The notes under the pieces are model-generated. The model was not told the DNA's origin. It searched no databases and saw only the letters and a list, made by a program, of their open reading frames with translations. Positions 11,641-23,384 of a stretch of 64,000 nucleotides of DNA are shown piece after piece. The DNA is from Phoronis australis (Eukaryota; Phoronida; Phoronidae). The number at the start of each line of letters is the position of its first letter. Position 1 is the first letter of the stretch. The stretch lies in contig NMRA01000107.1 of the NCBI GenBank assembly GCA_002633005.1, positions 103,492 to 167,491 of the forward strand. The letters are read 5' to 3'. A program made the translations under genes and the position numbers.

Positions 11641-12136
11641 TGTGTGCCTGTGCATGTGCGTGTGTACATATAAACAGGACTTTGGAAATGCTAAAAATTA
11701 CTATCTTCTAAAAACTTTCATCAGTGAAAAAATGTCAAGAAAAGCGCGTGTGGAACTCCGTCAGAAAAATCAGGTGGTGTTAAACTTCATGGAAGATGAT
11801 GTCTGACTTCGTAAAACTGAAAATAGGTCATTCTCGCTCTAAAGTTGCGTCAGCGACGCACAGCGGCGTCTTTCAGCTGCATGCTTGAGCATATCTTTAT
11901 CGCACAAGTCTGCGTCAGTCATCTTTAACAGTGGTAAACCTGGGCCTGGCCAGGCCTATATTTGGTTTAGATCACAAGTCTAAATTATTTAGGCATCAGT
12001 GGTGAAGTGAAAGACCAGCTTAAGCCAGGTTTAAGCAGGTGTTAAACCTATTTTGCTAGACCACTGGTTTAAAAGTTGAAGGATCTTTATGAAATGCTCG
12101 AATTATCTTCAAACGCGGTGTAAGTCCAATTTAAGC

Positions 12137-12490
12137 CACGGTGGCGGATATAGGATATCACAAGGGGGGCCCAACATGTTGTCTGAAAACATTTGTGCAA
12201 AGCACGATTAGATGCACATGGCACCGAATGGGGGGGNNNNNNNNNNNNNNNNNNNNNNNNNNNNNNNNNNNNNNNNNNNNNNNNNNNNNNNNNNNNNNNN
12301 NNNNNNNNNNNNNNNNNNNNNNNNNNNNNNNNNNNNNNNNNNNNNNNNNNNNCCGCATAATGTTAATTACCGGGGTTAATTAATTAACTCAACATTTCCC
12401 TACGCTCTTGCTGTTTTATTTTTTCCGGCAGCCAAGGGGGGGAGGGGGGGCCGGGCCCGCTGCCCCCTTCCCCCCCTAAATCCGCCTATG
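12137..12490. mobile_element. hAT-like MITE nested in the duplicated block
   Basis: It starts cacggtggcggatatagg and ends ctaaatccgcctatg, a degenerate form of the widespread ends caggggcggatc...gatccgcccctg. Copy 2 of the block has ccaaattaagctaggttt at the same point and so shows the empty site. The left half matches 24888-24975. The middle is an assembly gap (12237-12352), so true length and content are unknown. Confidence 0.65.
12237..12352. other. Assembly gap (N run)
   Basis: 116 undetermined bases, preceded by a G run. Single Ns also occur near 19085, 24173, 25642 and 40774, mostly beside simple or homopolymer runs. Confidence 0.98.
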
Positions 12491-12880
12491 AGCCAGGTTT
12501 AACTTATACAAACCACCTTTATGAAATCGACTGTAGTTGCCTTGGCATCTACTTGCTTAGGCAACTAAACTCGACTCGATTCTGCAAGACTACTTGGTGG
12601 ATGTTAAGGTATGGTATTCTGAGCAATATGAAGGCGCTTATTGATGTCGACTGACATCAAAAACGTCCCAATTGCCCGTAGTTTAATAGTCTCTATGTAG
12701 GCGGCTGTGGCAGAGTCTGCTATAAGCACAACATAAGTCCCATTTACACTACAAAAGTTGACACGGATCAGCTGACACGGAACGAGATGCTCGGACACAA
12801 GTATGTGTGTAAACAGAACTGACACGGAGCAAGCTGGCACCACGGAGATGACTTTTATCACCCGTTTGTGAAGTAGAGTA

Positions 12881-15179
12881 TAGAACGCCACTAGCGTCAC
12901 CTTGTGACGGGTCTTTTCTGACACGTGACGATTGACACGCTGACGCGTCACTGATGCTGTCGAACACGTGTGTATGTTCTTAAAAGAACCAGTCATTGTT
13001 GAGGTTATACGGTATGTTGACTAAACCAATGAGATCTTCATGTTTTGACCTGAATGACAAGTACAAATGCTGTCAATCATATATCGACTTTCAAGAGACT
13101 CAGAAGTTACAGAACACGGAAGTGTCCCGGAAGTGTCTCGGAAGTGTGAATTGACATGGGATGGCTTCAGTACGATCAACAGGTACGAAGAACGATGATG
13201 GGTACGGCGACGACAATTTCTTTTGATGCTGTATTCCAGGAATTCCTTTCACCAAACGTGAGCACAACCAAAATAATGACATTAATATTAACAGCAAAGC
13301 ATAAGCGCGTGGCGAGTGCAAAAGGGCTCAGCCAACATAGCGGTGAGAAGCGTGACATTTATTGTAATGGAACTTGGCGGTGCAAGCTTGTGTACTGGAA
13401 TCGATGTCACGATGTCTGAATCGGTTTTTGATTGTAAGCGTGGCCTGGAGTGTTGTTGTAGACATCTTTCAATGGATCAAGTGTCGCAAGAAACCGTCAC
13501 TTTTTGTTGGCCGGGTGTGCTCGACTTGTGTCGTACCCCGTGGTAACAATTAGCTATAGGCTACTATGGGAAGGTACTTCTGATCTGGAAAATTATGATG
13601 TGCACCCATTTAGGGAGTGAACTCTATACAAAGGGGCCTATCAGTAAGCAACTGCTCGAAAAACTCTCCTTTTGACAAAAATTTCCCCAAAACCGCCTTT
13701 TGTTTGGGTTTATTTCATCAGAGGGGAGGAATGGTTCTCTTGAAAGTGTGCCACCAAGAGGTCTGAGTTTGGCTTCCAAAAGGGTAGCCAACCTAGTCGG
13801 AAACCAAAAATTCACTTTTATAATCAGTGACACAAAAAATCATAGAGGGACACATTCGTATACACATATACCTCTGACCTTAATTGACAAAAAGAAGACT
13901 GATGTAGCCCCATGTTTCAGTGCTTGCCATGGGGCTGCAAGGCAAGTTTCGGCTAACCCAGAAAATTCTACCCCCTCCCACAGACACATATTTTAAATGA
14001 ATGTGGCCAAAAACTGGCAAATTCCTTGAATGTGTAACAGTGTTACCGCATGAACGGTACTCCAATAGGCATGAACACAGAACATTCACATACTAGTACC
14101 CCAGTTTTTTGGGTGATCTATCAACCTTGCATTCTTGTGTGAAAGATGTTTACTAAAAATTTGCACCAGTCCCTATAACAGGACGCCAACGTTTCATCAA
14201 AAAGCCCTTGCGGTGAGTTTACCCACATGTTTGAGTCTTTCCTATGATTAATGGATTTGGCCCAGCCATCCATTACACAAAAATTGGTGTTGAGACAAAA
14301 ATATTCTCAGTGTCTTCCTACGTGCCCGGCCCTACAATAGCAACAGTTTGATAAATAACTTATGGTTGTTTTACAGTTTGATTAGTTTAACTAGAAGTAT
14401 ACTGAATGCTGTTGGTGGTGGTGGGGTTGATCAGGCTTCTGCAGCAAAACTATTAAATTTTGCTAGGAAGTTAATGGAGGACGTAGATCAAGCTGCATGT
14501 GAATTAGCAATACGAGTGTTTTTAGATTGGTTTAGGAATAGCAGTTTCACCTTAAACAGCGTCAATCGAGCAAAAGATAAGAATATGGTTGTAATATCAG
14601 GTGTCCCAAAAGCATTCAACTGATAGAGGAATTGTTGTGTGTGCCAATAAAAATTGGCACAAAGTAAGTTTTTGCTATTTCCATGGAGAACATGAATTAT
14701 GTAAGAAAAGGTATCAACATTCTGTAATATCGTGACACGTCCTTCGGGACGATTGATAAAGAGGATGTTTTCTGTTTGTCATCGTAGGTTTGGCGTAGTA
14801 ATTAAAAATTCATCGAGTCAAGAGCATGTCAGAAATTTATTAGTGCCCACCCTTCTAAAGGAAGGTTTATCGTAGTCAAAGTTTTTTCAACAGCAATGCA
14901 GCCATAACTACAATATCAAGGCTTTAAAATCACATTTAAAACTACAGCAGAATCCTACAAATTACAACGCCAAAATTCACAGGAAGAAATTCACAGAACA
15001 AACTAACAACTTAATGAATCCTTCCCACCCAATGCATGAACTCCAGTATAACAGAATACAAGTTGCTAACTTGTGAAAAACCATTTTAGCTGGAAATTAA
15101 CACGAGCACCTCGCCTATGAATATGAACTTGTGAAAGATTTTACAAATCGCAGTGTTTTCTTGTAAGCTGTGAGTTTCT
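12881..15179. other. Unassigned region
   Basis: No recognised gene. One open frame, 14348-14623 (+, 91 codons), contains a low-complexity glycine run followed by an acidic helical-looking stretch. I cannot match it to a family, and it may belong to the neighbouring dead transposon. A small palindrome (gtgccaataaaaattggcac) lies near 14641. Confidence 0.35.
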
Positions 15180-15974
15180 GTAACGTATAGTGAAGATACA
15201 AGTTCGTCAAGCCAAGATAGGTTGTTACTTGAGAGAAGACATGAAGAACATTCTGGAGCCATTCCATCTTGGGTATGAAGCTCAGCATTTGTTACACTCG
15301 TTTCTCAAACAGCTCTAGTACAGCAGTGAGATTGCTGTACGGCAGTGCCAGCACTTGCTGAACGAACAGCTTGTATGATGACTTGCCGTTCTCTGTTCAC
15401 AATGGTGGTTCCATTGACCTTGGAAGGCTTTCAATGATTGATTTATTTTGGGTAAAAACACATAGTGCAAGCACCACAAGGACAGTTGATGATTTGGATC
15501 CAAAACACGTTTCTCCTCTAAAAAACGAAACATCCCATGGTACGCATTGGTGACACCACGCCACATATCTCGCCACAGCCTTTCTATCCTCTGATTGTGC
15601 ACACTTTTCCCTTGAATGGCACTCCCTCTTTCCAGACCACGGAACACTTCCATGGATACATAGACATGTACATTTTCTGCACCATGGTCACATCGAACTC
15701 GCGAGGGCACTCCTTACTTCAGTACCGCTTTTCGAAAGCAATCCTGAAAGACAGTTGTAGAACAGTTGTTGGATGCTTTCCCATACACCAGGAACCGGGT
15801 GTCACCATCTATTCCAGCATCTATACATACATCACACATATGCTTAAAAAGAAACGCATGAAAGGGTACTTGTTTTGGTAGACCAGTATGTAATGTGTTA
15901 CGTGGTTTAGGTTTGTTTTTGAGCCATTTTTGCCAAAAAGGATACTTTTTTGTCATGATCACACCAGTGACCAC
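15180..15974 (-). pseudogene. Integrase-core (DDE, rve-like) transposase relic
   Basis: The minus strand reads DAGIDGDTR, then SNNCSTTVF, VLK[18 protein letters not shown], [27 protein letters not shown] and FQGQWNHH. These are the catalytic blocks of the integrase-core proteins that occur in many copies in fish, cnidarian and other animal genomes (D in CDHG, E in RIERLW). The TAA at 15714-15716 replaces the residue expected between VLK and GVP. A frameshift follows WNHH near 15370, and the first acidic block is degenerate. The coding signal fades on both sides. This is a decayed mobile or domesticated-type integrase gene, with no intact reading frame. Confidence 0.85.
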
Positions 15975-16339
15975 TTAGGGTGTGATTTTCGAGAAATGAT
16001 GATGATTCATGGTCAGAAATTGTGTAAATGAAACATAGTACTCTCATTGGTGAATTGAATTTTTTCCTCTGTGCCTGTTAGCTACAAAATGATTTCAAGA
16101 CGTCATTTTAAAGCCCTAAATTCACTCTGAGCATTTCATTCCAACAAGGTCACATTTTCCAGTTTCTCCCTTCGACTGGATAAGTTTTTGTTGCCCCAAG
16201 ACACTCCATCAGGGACTATTTTAACACTTCGCTCCATACGTGTCAGAATGTTTAGTTGTACCCAACTAATCCCAACTTATCTCAACTTATCCTGTCATCA
16301 CCACTGATGCAAGTCTGTTGCTGACATCATGTTTGTTAT

Positions 16340-17755
16340 CAAACTGCCCCTGCAGGTGGCGCAGGGATTAGTGGGAATAGTTGAATTAGTTGAAATGCGT
16401 GTTCTGTGTCTGTCATGTTGTAAGCATATTGATTATGTAATAAACTGTATCTACCTGCCTTATTTGATCTACCTAATTTTAGCTACCCGTTATTTAGTGA
16501 ATTTCTGTAGGTGGCGTTACATGTCTGCCTGCAGGCAGCGTAGCTATTAGTGGGAATAGTTGAATTAGTTGAATTGCGTGCTTGGAGTTCCAAAAGTTGT
16601 GAGCCTGTTGATGATGTCATGTACGTTCTTTACCTGCCCACAGGTGGCGCAGCGATTAGTGGGAATAGTTGAATTAGTTGAAATGCCTGTTCTGTTTCTC
16701 TCAAGTTGTGAGCCTTTTGCTGATGTAACGATTGTTATCAGTCTGTTCCTGTAGGTGGCGCAGCGATTAGTGGGAATAGTTGAATTAGTTGAAATGCGTG
16801 TTTGGAGTTCTTAAAATTGTGAGCCTGTTGATGATGTCATGTACGTTCTCTACCTGCCCACAGGTGTCGCAGAGACTATTGGGAATAAGTGAATTAGTTG
16901 AAATGCCTGTTCTGTGTCTCTCAAGTTATGCCCTGAGCCTTTTGCTGATGTCACGATTGTTATCAGTCTGTTCCTGTAGGTGGCGCAGCGATTAGTGGGA
17001 ATAGTTGAATTAGTTGAAATACGTGTTCTGAGTCTGTTACGAGCCTAGTGAGCCTTTTGCTAGCGCCATGTGTTTTATCTGTCTGCCTGCAGGTGGCATA
17101 GCGATTAGTGGGAACAGTTGAATTAGTTGAAATGTGGGTTCTGTGTTTCCCAAGCTGTGAGCCTGTAGCTGACATGATGTTTGTTATCAGCCTATACCTG
17201 CAGGTGGCGCAGCGATTAGTGGGAATAGTTGAATAAGTTGCAATGCTTGTTCTGTATCTCTCACTTTGTGAGCCTGGTGAGCCTTTTGCTGGCGTCATGT
17301 ACTTTTTCAATCTGCCTGTAGTTGGCGTAGCGATTAGTGGGAATAGTTGAATTAGTTTAACAAACGTGACATTAGCAACAGGCTCACAATTTGAGACGGT
17401 ACAGACCTTTCAACTATTCCCTCTAATCGCTACGGCATCTGCAGGCAGACACATAAAGTACATCATGACACCAGCACCAGGCTCACCACTTGAAAGACAC
17501 AGAACTAGCATATCACCTAATTGAAGAGTTCCCACTATAATCGCTGCCCACCTGCGGGAATTGACTAAATAAAGGGTAAATAAAATTGGGTAGGTCAAGT
17601 AGAACACTCACTGAGCATTTCAACTAATTCAACTATTCCCACTGATAAGCTCTGCCACCTGTGGGCATGCAAGTAGATAATGTATATTTCATCATCAACA
17701 GGCTCACAAATTTAGACTCCAAGCACGCATTTCAACTAATGGGGCTATTGGGAGA
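16340..17755. repeat. Array of about 110-bp repeats that switches orientation
   Basis: Nine forward units carry the core gattagtgggaatagttga at about 107-117-bp spacing (cores near 16366, 16545, 16654, 16763, 16870, 16987, 17101, 17214, 17329). At about 17400 the units continue in inverted orientation (cores near 17420, 17533, 17638 and possibly 17740). The segment 16455-16510 is matched in reverse at 17560-17605, so the arms form a large inverted repeat. Each unit starts with ggtggcgcagcgattag, which resembles a tRNA A-box, but no B-box follows. Confidence 0.9.
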
Positions 17756-17977
17756 ATTCTCCTCGCGGTGTCGCTGCTGTACTAGTGGTGATTGAATTGC
17801 ACATGCGTGGCTGTCTGCATGTAAACAACTGGTAAAAGATGGAATTTTTATCAAAATACGTCGTCGCACTAAGCCTTATTACGGCTAATTTCCCTGGTGC
17901 TTCGAGTCAACTCTGACGCTCTTCGGTGACTCGTAACGTGTTAGAAAAGACCCGAAAATGGCGGTAGGGGCGTTCCA

Positions 17978-18825
17978 TATGCGTGTGCGTGTGTTTATAT
18001 AAACAGGACTTTGGAAACGCTAAAAATTACTATCTTAAAATACTTTCATCAGTGAAAAAACTGACGAGAAAACCGGGTGTTAATCTCCGTGAGAAAAATC
18101 ATTTGGTTTAAACTTGATGGGAGATGATGTCTGGGTCTTCGTAAAACTGAAAATAGGCCATTCTCACTCTAAAGTTGCGTCGAAGACGCACAGCGACGTC
18201 TTTCAGCTGCACGGTTGAGCACATCTATATCACACAAGTCCGAGTCTGCGTCAGTCATCTTTAACAGTGTTAAACCTGGGTCTGGCCAGACCTATATTTG
18301 GTTTAGATCACAAGTCTAAGGAATTTAGACATCAGTGGTGAACTGAAAGACCGGCTTAAATCAGGCTGGTCTGCAAAGTTGAATGACCTTTATGAAATGC
18401 ACGAATTATCTTTAAACGCGGTCTAAGTCCAAATTAAGCTAGGTTTAACTTCAAACCACCTTCGTGAAATCGACTGTAGTTGTCGTGACATCTACATGCT
18501 TAGGCAACTAAACTCGACTCGATTCTGCAACACTACTTGGTGAATATTAAGGTATTGTAGTCTGAGCATCGAGAAGGCGCTTACATGTATTTAATGTCGA
18601 CTGACATCAAAAACGTCCCAATTGCCCGTAGTTTAATAGTCTCTATGTAGGCGGCTGTGGCAGAGTCTGCTATAAGCAAAACATAAGTCCCATTTACACT
18701 ACAAAAGTTGACACGGATCAGCTGACACGGAACGAGATGCTCGGACGCAATATGCGTGTAAACATAACTGACACGGAGCAAGCTGGCACCACAGTTATGA
18801 CTTTTATCATCCGTTTGTGAGGTAG
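17978..18825. repeat. Long duplicated block, copy 2
   Basis: Counterpart of 11645-12880 without the MITE insertion. Both copies end at the same point (acttttatca-ccgtttgtga), after which they diverge. That marks a real repeat boundary. Confidence 0.85.
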
Positions 18826-19089
18826 AGCAAACTGCACCCGATCATCTTGCTCCTGTCAACGATACGTCTAAACGCGAAACTGGGGAAGGCGGAAGGGATC
18901 ATCTCTATTGTGCTTGCGCAATAGTGTCATTATTTTCGCGCAATTTCTACATTTGGAAATTATAAAATATGCAAGTTCTTTTATTACGGAACAAGGTACT
19001 AAAATTATACAACAACTAAACAGTTAACAGCCAAGACTGGGTTCAATTCAAATGCTTGCTAAATGTACAGTATACTGATAAAGTNAAAA

Positions 19090-19240
19090 ATCTGTATTAA
19101 ATTCAGTTCATTATAAAAAAATTCGATGCCATGGCGAAGGCTATTATTTGGGCTTAGGTTTCGAATAAAAGTGTTTGCGTAAAGATCCGTTTCATGAAGT
19201 TTTTAACAAAAATGAAGCGGAAATAGTGCCTTTAACGCGA
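19090..19240. repeat. Interspersed repeat, member 2
   Basis: Shares tccgtttcatgaagttttta and the following agcggaaa block with 9530-9580, and aattcgatgccatg with a similar phrase near 42395. Confidence 0.45.
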
Positions 19241-19961
19241 TTTTTGGCGCATACGCATATATGCAAAGCACTTAAATGAATAATGTTCTCTGAAAATACA
19301 AATTATTTCGAATATTGGCACCCGGGTCTGAATATGCGCCTATGAACAACCATTGCATTACAATGTTTTGACTGAATTACCCGTAACGTGAACCCTCTGC
19401 TTAACTACGGAATTGAATGAGAAAAACCAAAGTTCTTCCGACCTCGGAAGCGCTTAGCATTTGAGTATGGTGTAGATCTCTGATGTCTGTTTCTTGATTG
19501 GTCAATCAAGGATAAGGTCAACTGATATATTAAAATATTTACAACCTAACTGATGTAACTTGATCTATGAACCAGGTGATAAACTAATGGCCACAGGGGT
19601 GATCACCACGCATGTCCCAATGCCCACACGTCACTCGAGTAGAACATTTCGTTTCTGTAACAGTGCGCCTACTAAAACAATAACTGTGCTGTTCTTTTCT
19701 GGTATCTCATAACGGTTATCTAAAACAGGAACAGCACGCCATTAAAATCATAGTGCAGCAATTAGGGCAATTTCATGTTCAGCACTGTTGTCGTTTTCTA
19801 GGCAATTTATCGTGGCACGGTTGTTGGCTCGTAAACGTTCGGCGACGTCACAGTTAATTTGTTAACGTGTCATTAATTGTACTTTAGATTGTGATTTTTG
19901 ACTTCAGCGTGTTCGGACGGCGCGTGCCGCGAAAATCTTCCGAGCAAAAGGCCTGCTATTC

Positions 19962-20124
19962 CAGGGGCGGAAACAGGATTTTGAGTTATGGGGGGACAGA
20001 GTATTAGTCAGGATTTTGCCCGTCAAACATTCGCAACCCCGAACTGCCAAATGGAATATGGGAAAATTTTAGGAGAGGGGGGCATGGCCCCCTTGCCCCC
20101 CCCCGAACCCTAAATCCGCCACTG
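19962..20124. mobile_element. hAT-like MITE (ends caggggcgga / tccgccactg)
   Basis: 163 bp with short inverted ends and a G-run/C-run interior that can pair (gggggg with cccccccc). The first half (gtattagtcaggattttgcc and on) is repeated in reverse orientation at 38638-38747. This end structure is typical of hAT-type MITEs. Confidence 0.65.
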
Positions 20125-20127
20125 ATC

Positions 20128-20830
20128 TCTGTATTTATTCGATGCATGTCAGGGCTCGCTGTAACGGTAAGCCACCGCACAGTCAGCTTCGTGCAAGCCG
20201 AAAATACAGCTCGAGTTCCTCATTACGTTGACTTCCATATTTGGCCGCGACTTGATACTAGGACAATCAGATTATAAATGTCATTGCCATGCGCGCTGAA
20301 ACCGGTCCAACATTTGCCATAAAGTTCGTCAAAAGGCATATCTAGACCTCTAGAATGCACCAAATGAGACATGAATTCTCGATATTTTCGGGGAAGCCTC
20401 TAAATTCCTGTACGGGAAGGAGTACCCTCGATCCATTGCCGACTGGTTGGCCATTTGCCGCACCAAAATGAAAATGCTTAATTCCGAAGCCACTAATTGC
20501 CGTTACCCAAGCGGCCTCAACAAGTAAGAGAATTGTTGTGATGAGAGGATCTGTGCCGCTTGGACAGCCACGCTTCGTTGCTAAGTTACACAACGCCATT
20601 ACTATGACCGATCATGAGCCAAATTAGACGATTGGAGCAGTCTTATCTCTGCTTGTATCAGTCTACCCTGGTTGTTTCATTCAGACGCTCTTATACTGTT
20701 GGCGAGCTTTTGAATGTTCATTCGGGCTATATTTGATGTATGTGAAGCACCAAGAAGTTTTTGTAGCTAGGTTTAGTTGGTTACGTGGGCAGTTGCGGCG
20801 GTTGGGGCCAGCGTAGATGGATAACGAGCT
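20128..20830. repeat. Diverged duplicated segment, member A
   Basis: Collinear with 24190-24700: gcgcagc/cagtcagcttcgt, caagttcct, gattataaatgtc, cagacg-tc-tata, ttggcgag-tt-aatgttcatt and atgtgaagcaccaa occur in the same order. Divergence is high. Probably two copies of an old repeat. Confidence 0.55.
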
Positions 20831-23384
20831 GAGCTGTGTGCCTCAAGTGAAATGTACCTCACGGCATTGCAAATGCCCACTGACTTGTAGTAAACTAGTT
20901 TCGTAGTAAACGGCGTCCATGTTCTGCTCGAATTACCTACAAAGGTGTTTTTATTTTAGAAGATATAAGAAACAAAAGGATGGTGTGTGACTCGAAATTC
21001 TGCGAACGGATGGCTTGGAAACTCTGTGAAATAGGTTTCATTTTTTGAGTCCACTCTACAAACGGACGGGTATCAATATTTTCTATCGTCTTTTCCGCGT
21101 CAAAAATGGTCGAGTACCCCGTCGGGTTGAACAACATAAAATGATTAATTGGGTAACAGGACTACAGCTATCCTAAAGATACCCACTAACTTGCTCTTGT
21201 TTTTATTTGTGGCTAGGTGAATTTTGAAGTCGGACGAAATGGCGTATCTCTTGTGTTGTGACAGAAAGGTAGGTCTAAATACTTGTATGTCGAACTTTTC
21301 TAATGAATGAACAGAATTGAGATTAACAGGTTGTTTTGTGTCACTGCAACATTGTCTTGTAAATATTTATTTATGTTATGGACAAATGTGTGTGTCTGTG
21401 ATACTAAGGTCCTGTTGATCTAAAAAGTGCGATAGTGTTCGCATGTCTGTTGTATTGCCTTAGAGCTATGCACTTACCGTGTGGCACACTTTGTTGATCG
21501 TATACCATACAGTAAATGCAGTTTAATCTCGTGTACGTCTCAGGGATGTATGAAAACGTAATTGGAGAGACCGGGGTGAATTCGGCCATTTACAAATCTC
21601 GAATACTATACGCGAGCACACGTATATTTGCTGCAATTTTGTGAGGTCGCATACATTTGTCTTTCCTCAGTATACTAAAATTTAAAAAGATGAGTGGCGT
21701 GATTTTCTTCTCGTTTTCTGTATTAGGGGCAATTTAAATGTTTTATTTGTGTAATGTGACAAAGATATTACCGGCACGTGACCATTATCCATTTGGTTTC
21801 ATCAACAGTTCACGAGTGTTTTGGTGTGTATTCGCCAAATGCTGTTTGGGCGAACTCGCCCTAAATCCAGAGGGGGAGACTCGACCCTTGCAATATTTGT
21901 TTCTAGTTTGCTGGAAAATCACTTTCTGAAAAAATGGCAATTCATAAACGGTAAAAGCGTTGCCAGATGTTAAGTTGCATGTATGTATCATTAATTGAAT
22001 GACGTTTCTTGATTAACGTGCAATAGGTGGGGTTTGCACGTGTTTTTTTCAAATTTAACCTTTACGAGGAAGGGGCAAATTCCATATAGCTTGCCCTTGA
22101 GAAAATTACATTTACTCGCATGTTGGCACACTTGTCGAGTGTGTGCTACGTTTAAGCCACTGAAGCAGAGTCTTAAATCCGGACATAAATATCTACGGTG
22201 GAAAGGGGCGAACTCGTTCCAGTTTCTCTTATAATTTAGGCATGAATTCTTTTATCTCCATCTATTCTCGCTACCGAGACTGTTGTCTTTTTGGTAAAAA
22301 TGTTTTATACGCAAGGCAATCTAAATGATTGATGTCTGGCACAGAAGCCTGTATTAGTTAAAGTTATTGGTTAAATGTGTACTATGATTGCAACGAACAT
22401 GCTAAGCGGACAGGCCAAGTGTCTTGGCGATGATTCATCATCTCATCCTGGGGTTTCTACAATTGATAAGGAAATGCCACCAAATTGGGCGTTTTTCCCT
22501 AGGGTTTTTTGCTTTATGATGTCATCTTGGTATCATGATCTAGGGTGGACTAACGGGAGTGGGGGTTAGTCACTGGACGGGCTACCCAATGCGGGGTTGC
22601 ATGAAACGGTCCTGACAGGAAACTATGTCCCTTAACTTTTAATTGTATTCGTGGACTTGTGAAAATAGTGATTGTCTATTCTAATGCTGTTTTATTTTCT
22701 TTGCCAAGTACATTTTTGGCATTGACAGAGACTGAGAGTAAATTCTGTTCTTAATACTATTAGAAATAACTTAACAGGGATCTTTTAATGCAGCGTCCCA
22801 GATTGAAGGGCCAATATAAAATACTGTTATTTAAGGAGGAGCTCACAACAAAGATATAATTATGGAAAAGATATCATTTGTGAGCAACTAAAGACACAAA
22901 TACTCAGAAGATTTGAGGAATAGTTGAATCCCCATTTGGGACCGTTCCGCGGTGCAACCGGGCACAGGTGTCGTGTTGGTCTGAATTTTTAATAGGCGAC
23001 GAGACACCTGTCACTGTTGAATTTTGAGGACCCTGGGGTTCCATCGGTCACCCCCGTTTTTATCAGTCCAAATACGTAACACGGTAGTACTCTTCAAATA
23101 AAATGAAATCTGCCACGTTTGCTCGCTTTACGGTATTTGTACAGATAAAGCAAATTTTTAGATTTGCGTTATTACTTTAAAGTGACTAATCCCATACTGC
23201 CATTAGGGCGTTTTTTCCATGCCCATCTTGTAGAGTCTTGTTTAGTTCTTTCTATTTACGTCATAATAAATAACATTATTCGCAATCCTCATCTTGTTTT
23301 ATTCTGCAACATAGCTCGTGGCGAGTACCCCGGGCAAAACTTTAGATTATGACGATAAAAAGTGACTAATCAATAAGTAACAAC
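20831..23384. other. 5' flank of the SLC6 gene
   Basis: No coding exon recognised. An in-frame TAA lies 18 bases before the chosen ATG at 23385. Any 5' UTR exon or promoter should lie here, but I see no decisive signal for a transcription start. Confidence 0.4.

Larger units (their letters stand above)
11645..12880. repeat. Long duplicated block, copy 1
   Basis: Closely similar to 17978-18825 on the same strand. Shared stretches include aaacaggactttggaaa, ctaaagttgcgtc, gtttagatcacaagtctaa, actaaactcgactcgattct and ttgacacggatcagctgaca. Divergence is moderate, with small indels. Copy 1 is longer because a MITE (12137-12490) sits in it. Minus-strand ORFs at the end (12604-12996) are conserved between copies as DNA but resemble no protein I know. 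Confidence 0.85.

Noticed and set aside
12604-12996. 130-codon minus-strand ORF, conserved in the second copy of the block
   Set aside because: Conservation is at DNA level across the whole repeat and the frame is broken in copy 2. No domain is recognised.
14348-14623. 91-codon plus-strand ORF
   Set aside because: Plausible amino-acid composition in the second half but no family match and no clear splice sites. Left unassigned.
16963-17310. 115-codon minus-strand ORF with repeating STNSTVPTNRYATCR-like phrases
   Set aside because: It is only the translation of the 110-bp tandem repeats.
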